NCBI GenBank assembly: GCA_017420845.1
Contig: JAFQOC010000584.1
Coordinates: forward strand, 1-6,060
Source of the DNA: Clostridia bacterium
GTDB lineage: Bacteria; Bacillota; Clostridia; Oscillospirales; CAG-272
Reading direction: 5' to 3'
Length of the DNA: 6,060 nucleotides
Part shown: piece by piece, positions 4,958 through 6,060 of the stretch
Layout: the number at the start of each line of letters is the position of its first letter
How positions within the stretch are numbered: position 1 is the stretch's first letter
The notes under the pieces: model-generated
What the model was told of the DNA's origin: nothing
Databases searched by the model: none
What the model saw: the letters and a program-made list of their open reading frames with translations, nothing else
Made by a program: the position numbers and the translations under genes

Positions 4958-6060
4958 TTAAACGGCGCGGACGGTCGTGCGTCCGATGGTGTAGTAGCCC
5001 TGGTCGAGGGCGGTCTCCTTGATGGCCAGCTTGACGGGATGCTCTCCCTCAAAGAGGCCGATGGCTACCTCATACTCCCCTGCGGGCACGCCTCGGGCAT
5101 CCACGCGGAGGTCCAGGGTGAAGGCGGTGTCGGGGAGCCAGTCGCGGTTATCGGCGTCCAGGGGGATCTCGTAGCTTCCCTGCTCGTTCTTGAGGCGCAG
5201 TTTCAGCGTGAACGGCCAGTAGGCTCTCGCCCAGCCGCGGTTCTCCATGTCCAGGGTGATGATATTGTAGATGGTATCGGTCAGCTCGGGGATGCAGGCG
5301 CCCGTGATGAAGTACCAGTAGCCCAGGCGGTTGGCGCAGTACTCGGTGAGGTAGAACTCATTCTCCAGCCACTGGCGGGGGTAGCCGTGGAAGCCCGCGA
5401 AGGTGGCGTGGGCGGACTTGTAGGCCTCCATGGCGGTGAGACCGTCGCGGAAGTAGCTCTCGAACTGGGGCTTGATGTACCAGTAGTGGGCCATCTCGAT
5501 GACGTTGGGGCAGTTGTCCGCCAGCTTATCGAAGGCCCAGGGGGCGCGCATGGTATCGTAGCCGTTCATCTGGAAGTAGTAGTCACAGCAGATGGAATCG
5601 TCCTGGACCCCCATACCGCGGGCGTTGGCGTAGTCCAGGACCTCCTGGACCTCGGCTTGACCGTTGGGGATGCGGCCCACCATGTGGTCGTCGTTGCAGA
5701 CCACGAAGGTGTCGGGGAAATACTTGCAATGGAGGTCGAAGTGCTTCTTGACCACGTCCAGGGGATAGATCACGCCGTCCCCCTCCACGGTATGTCCCTC
5801 GCCCCAGGTGCCGATGGTACCCACGTCGATCAGCTCGATGCGGGGATCGCCGTTGTACTTTTCTCCGAGGGCGGCGAGGAAGTTCTCCAGATGGCGGAGG
5901 AAGATGGGATCGGCGAAGTCGGGCTGAATTTTGCCGTTCTCCAGCTCGAAGCACCTCGCCCCCTTTTCAAAAACGTAGGCGGGGGTGGCATGATTGAGGG
6001 CGGGATCCCCCTCGTAGGTCACGGCGCGGAGGGCGAAGGTATAGCCGTAGGCCCCCCACT
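4958..6060 (-). CDS. DUF4832 protein with glycoside-hydrolase-like TIM barrel (upstream paralog, 5' end missing)
   Basis: The gene runs off the right edge; 366 residues plus stop are visible. The reading frame is open through 6060, beginning WGAYGYTFALRA, which aligns with residues 115-126 of the downstream paralog. About 114 residues should therefore lie outside the window. The GTG at 6022 is an internal Val codon, not a start. In visible numbering GTIGTWGEGH holds E87 (candidate acid/base) and IEMAHYWY holds E188 (candidate nucleophile); both match glutamates in the paralog. The C-terminal part has ENRGW, DNRDW and PAGEYEVAIGLFEGE, the same DUF4832-type tail. A hand count gives about 62 identities in the first 100 aligned residues. 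Differences around the candidate nucleophile (A-H-Y-W here, E-H-Y-G there) and in the following loop suggest related but not identical substrates. It is probably cotranscribed with the downstream copy; the promoter is off the window. Whether the missing N-terminus carries a signal peptide is unknown. Confidence 0.87.
   Translation of the reverse strand, partial: WGAYGYTFALRAVTYEGDPALNHATPAYVFEKGARCFELENGKIQPDFADPIFLRHLENFLAALGEKYNGDPRIELIDVGTIGTWGEGHTVEGDGVIYPLDVVKKHFDLHCKYFPDTFVVCNDDHMVGRIPNGQAEVQEVLDYANARGMGVQDDSICCDYYFQMNGYDTMRAPWAFDKLADNCPNVIEMAHYWYIKPQFESYFRDGLTAMEAYKSAHATFAGFHGYPRQWLENEFYLTEYCANRLGYWYFITGACIPELTDTIYNIITLDMENRGWARAYWPFTLKLRLKNEQGSYEIPLDADNRDWLPDTAFTLDLRVDARGVPAGEYEVAIGLFEGEHPVKLAIKETALDQGYYTIGRTTVRAV
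5309..5410 (-). repeat. Near-identical DNA block shared by the two DUF4832 paralogs (copy 2)
   Basis: This is the direct-repeat partner of 3847-3948, offset by 1462 bases. Its size and identity could allow recombination between the two genes, which would delete one copy or leave a single hybrid gene. Confidence 0.75.

Noticed and set aside
3625..5022. Long plus-strand open frame (465 codons) opposite the DUF4832 gene
   Set aside because: It is a shadow of GC-rich coding sequence: the protein is a Val/Gly/Glu-rich string with no fold-like pattern, while the minus strand has clear family motifs, a ribosome binding site and a terminator.
6020..6022. GTG as the start codon of the upstream DUF4832 gene
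   Set aside because: The frame is open upstream to the window edge, and those 12 residues align with the middle of the complete paralog, so this is an internal Val codon.

Overview
The window looks like chromosomal DNA from a member of the Firmicutes (class Clostridia), probably an uncultured gut or rumen lineage. Three things point there. There is a complete T-box leader. The sigma-A promoters are strong, with TTGACA, exactly 17 bp spacing and near-perfect -10 boxes. The lipoproteins carry Thr/Pro/Glu/Asp-rich linkers after the lipobox. This placement rests on style, not on a marker gene. All supported genes lie on the minus strand, so transcription runs from right to left.

Right side (3493-6060): two tandem paralogous genes encode DUF4832-type proteins with a TIM-barrel glycosidase-like fold and no visible secretion signal on the complete copy. 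The first gene in transcription order is cut by the right edge. The second is complete (480 aa) and starts 22 bases after the first one stops. A hairpin terminator follows at 3448-3481.

Middle (1321-3388): a TTGACA-17-TATTAT promoter drives a two-gene unit. It encodes an unrecognised 330-aa lipoprotein, then a 323-aa SGNH-hydrolase-like (DUF4886) lipoprotein, with a palindrome over the first gene's stop codon. A long hairpin at 1246-1302 ends the unit.

Left side (1-1194): a consensus TTGACA-17-TATAAT promoter drives a 239-aa lipoprotein of unknown function. With no visible terminator between, another promoter (TTGACA-17-TATGAT) and a T-box riboswitch follow. Its specifier reads UGG, so it should sense uncharged tRNA-Trp. 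The controlled gene, probably trpS or a tryptophan synthesis or uptake gene, lies beyond the left edge.

A plausible reading is intracellular breakdown of glycan by the DUF4832 pair, with surface-anchored lipoproteins outside, one a likely esterase. Only proximity supports that link. I see no CRISPR array, transposase, tRNA or rRNA. The points most worth a second look are the T-box specifier/discriminator mismatch, the possible repeat-derived insert in the 330-aa lipoprotein, and the nearly identical DNA block shared by the two DUF4832 paralogs.
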